Origin: Anaerolineaceae bacterium UBA6801 | Lineage (GTDB): Bacteria > Chloroflexota > Anaerolineae > Anaerolineales > Anaerolineaceae | NCBI GenBank assembly: GCA_002452315.1 | Contig: DKFH01000183.1 | Coordinates: 24,374-29,406 of the forward strand | Length of the DNA: 5,033 nucleotides | Direction of reading: 5' to 3' | In this document: in pieces, positions 4,659 to 5,033 of the stretch | Numbering within the stretch: position 1 is the stretch's first letter | How the letters are laid out: every line of letters starts with the position of its first letter | Position numbers and translations under genes: made by a program | The notes under the pieces: model-generated | Databases searched by the model: none | What the model saw: only the letters and a program-made list of their open reading frames with translations | What the model was told of the DNA's origin: nothing

Positions 4659-5033
4659 CTATCCGAGATACCCTTCGATAATATCCAACGCTGCCACCGG
4701 CATCACAACCTGCTTGAAACCCAGCAGGTCGCGGATGTTCAAATAGCTGGCCGACAGGAGCTTGACATTTGCGAGGTTGGCGCTGGCCCGGATGATTTCC
4801 TCATACTCGGGGCTGTTAGAGGGGATCAGCAATAAGATTCGCTCATCACCAGCGATAGCGCGCAACGCCTCCGCCATGAACTTGGTCTTGACTTCATCCA
4901 GTTTCAGCTCATCCACCAGGATGATCTCACCATCAGAAGCTTTCACGCTCAAAGCAGAACGCAAAGCAGCTCTGCGCATCTTCTTAGGCATTGCCTGCTG
5001 GTACGAACGCGGTTTGGGGGTGAAGATCTTGCC
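4659..5033 (-). CDS. rplD: 50S ribosomal protein L4 (partial, 5' end missing)
   Basis: L4 binds domains I and II of 23S rRNA, and its loop reaches into the exit tunnel opposite L22. In E. coli it also represses its own S10 operon through the mRNA leader. The window shows the C-terminal 124 residues. The frame runs unbroken to base 5033, so the ATG at 4991 is internal. The reading begins GKIFTPKPRSYQQAMPKKMR, matching the segment just after the tunnel loop in other L4 proteins. It goes on with RAALRSALSVKASDGEIILV, ILLLIPSNSPEYEEIIRASA, NLANVKLLSASYLNIRDLLG and QVVMPVAALDIIEGYLG. Compared with about 200 residues in the family, some 75-80 N-terminal residues are missing, including the tunnel loop. 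It ends with TAG. rplC is expected upstream. Confidence 0.97.
   Translation of the reverse strand, partial: GKIFTPKPRSYQQAMPKKMRRAALRSALSVKASDGEIILVDELKLDEVKTKFMAEALRAIAGDERILLLIPSNSPEYEEIIRASANLANVKLLSASYLNIRDLLGFKQVVMPVAALDIIEGYLG

Noticed and set aside
4659..4991. L4 starting at the ATG at 4991
   Set aside because: The frame stays open to the window edge and the upstream residues (GKIFTPKPRSYQQA) match L4, so this Met is internal.

Overview
The window is a stretch of the universal bacterial S10-spc ribosomal protein cluster, read entirely from the minus strand. In transcription order (high to low coordinate) it holds: rplD (L4, 5' end cut off by the window edge), rplW (L23), rplB (L2), rpsS (S19), rplV (L22), rpsC (S3), rplP (L16), rpmC (L29), rpsQ (S17), rplN (L14), rplX (L24) and rplE (L5, 3' end cut off). 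All twelve are intact as far as they can be seen, each complete gene starts with ATG, and none shows a frameshift or internal stop. rpsJ and rplC would be expected just beyond base 5033, and rpsN/rpsH/rplF beyond base 1.

The layout is very compact. Three junctions overlap or nearly touch: L23/L2 share one base (TAATG), L29/S17 overlap by four (ATGA), and L16/L29 are two bases apart. Other gaps run from 3 to 45 bases. The longest are L22-S3 (45 nt) and S3-L16 (44 nt). No stretch over 300 bases lacks a gene. I see no tRNA, mobile element, CRISPR array, promoter or rho-independent terminator. S17 and L14 are only 3 nt apart, so the E. coli boundary between the S10 and spc operons does not exist here and the whole window is probably one transcription unit.

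The products assemble together. L4, L22 and L23 line the nascent-chain exit tunnel or its mouth, and L2, L14 and L16 surround the peptidyl transferase centre and subunit interface. L24 and L29 sit near the tunnel exit, and L5 sits in the central protuberance. On the small subunit, S3 is at the mRNA entry, S19 in the head and S17 in the body.

The organism is a bacterium of roughly balanced GC. The general look of the proteins (L16 starting MLMPKR, a 71-residue L29 and the RFGARGRFKP segment of L22) suggests Chloroflexota, perhaps Anaerolineae. That is an impression from memory, not a proven assignment.

This is ordinary core-genome sequence and I found no undescribed system. The points worth a second look are residue-level: an altered L22 exit-tunnel hairpin, a Gln at the S3 position matching E. 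coli helicase residue Lys135, an acidic S3 tail, changed residues beside the L2 active-site histidine, a small GC-rich hairpin between S3 and L16, and a 12-codon mini-ORF with its own ribosome site between L22 and S3.
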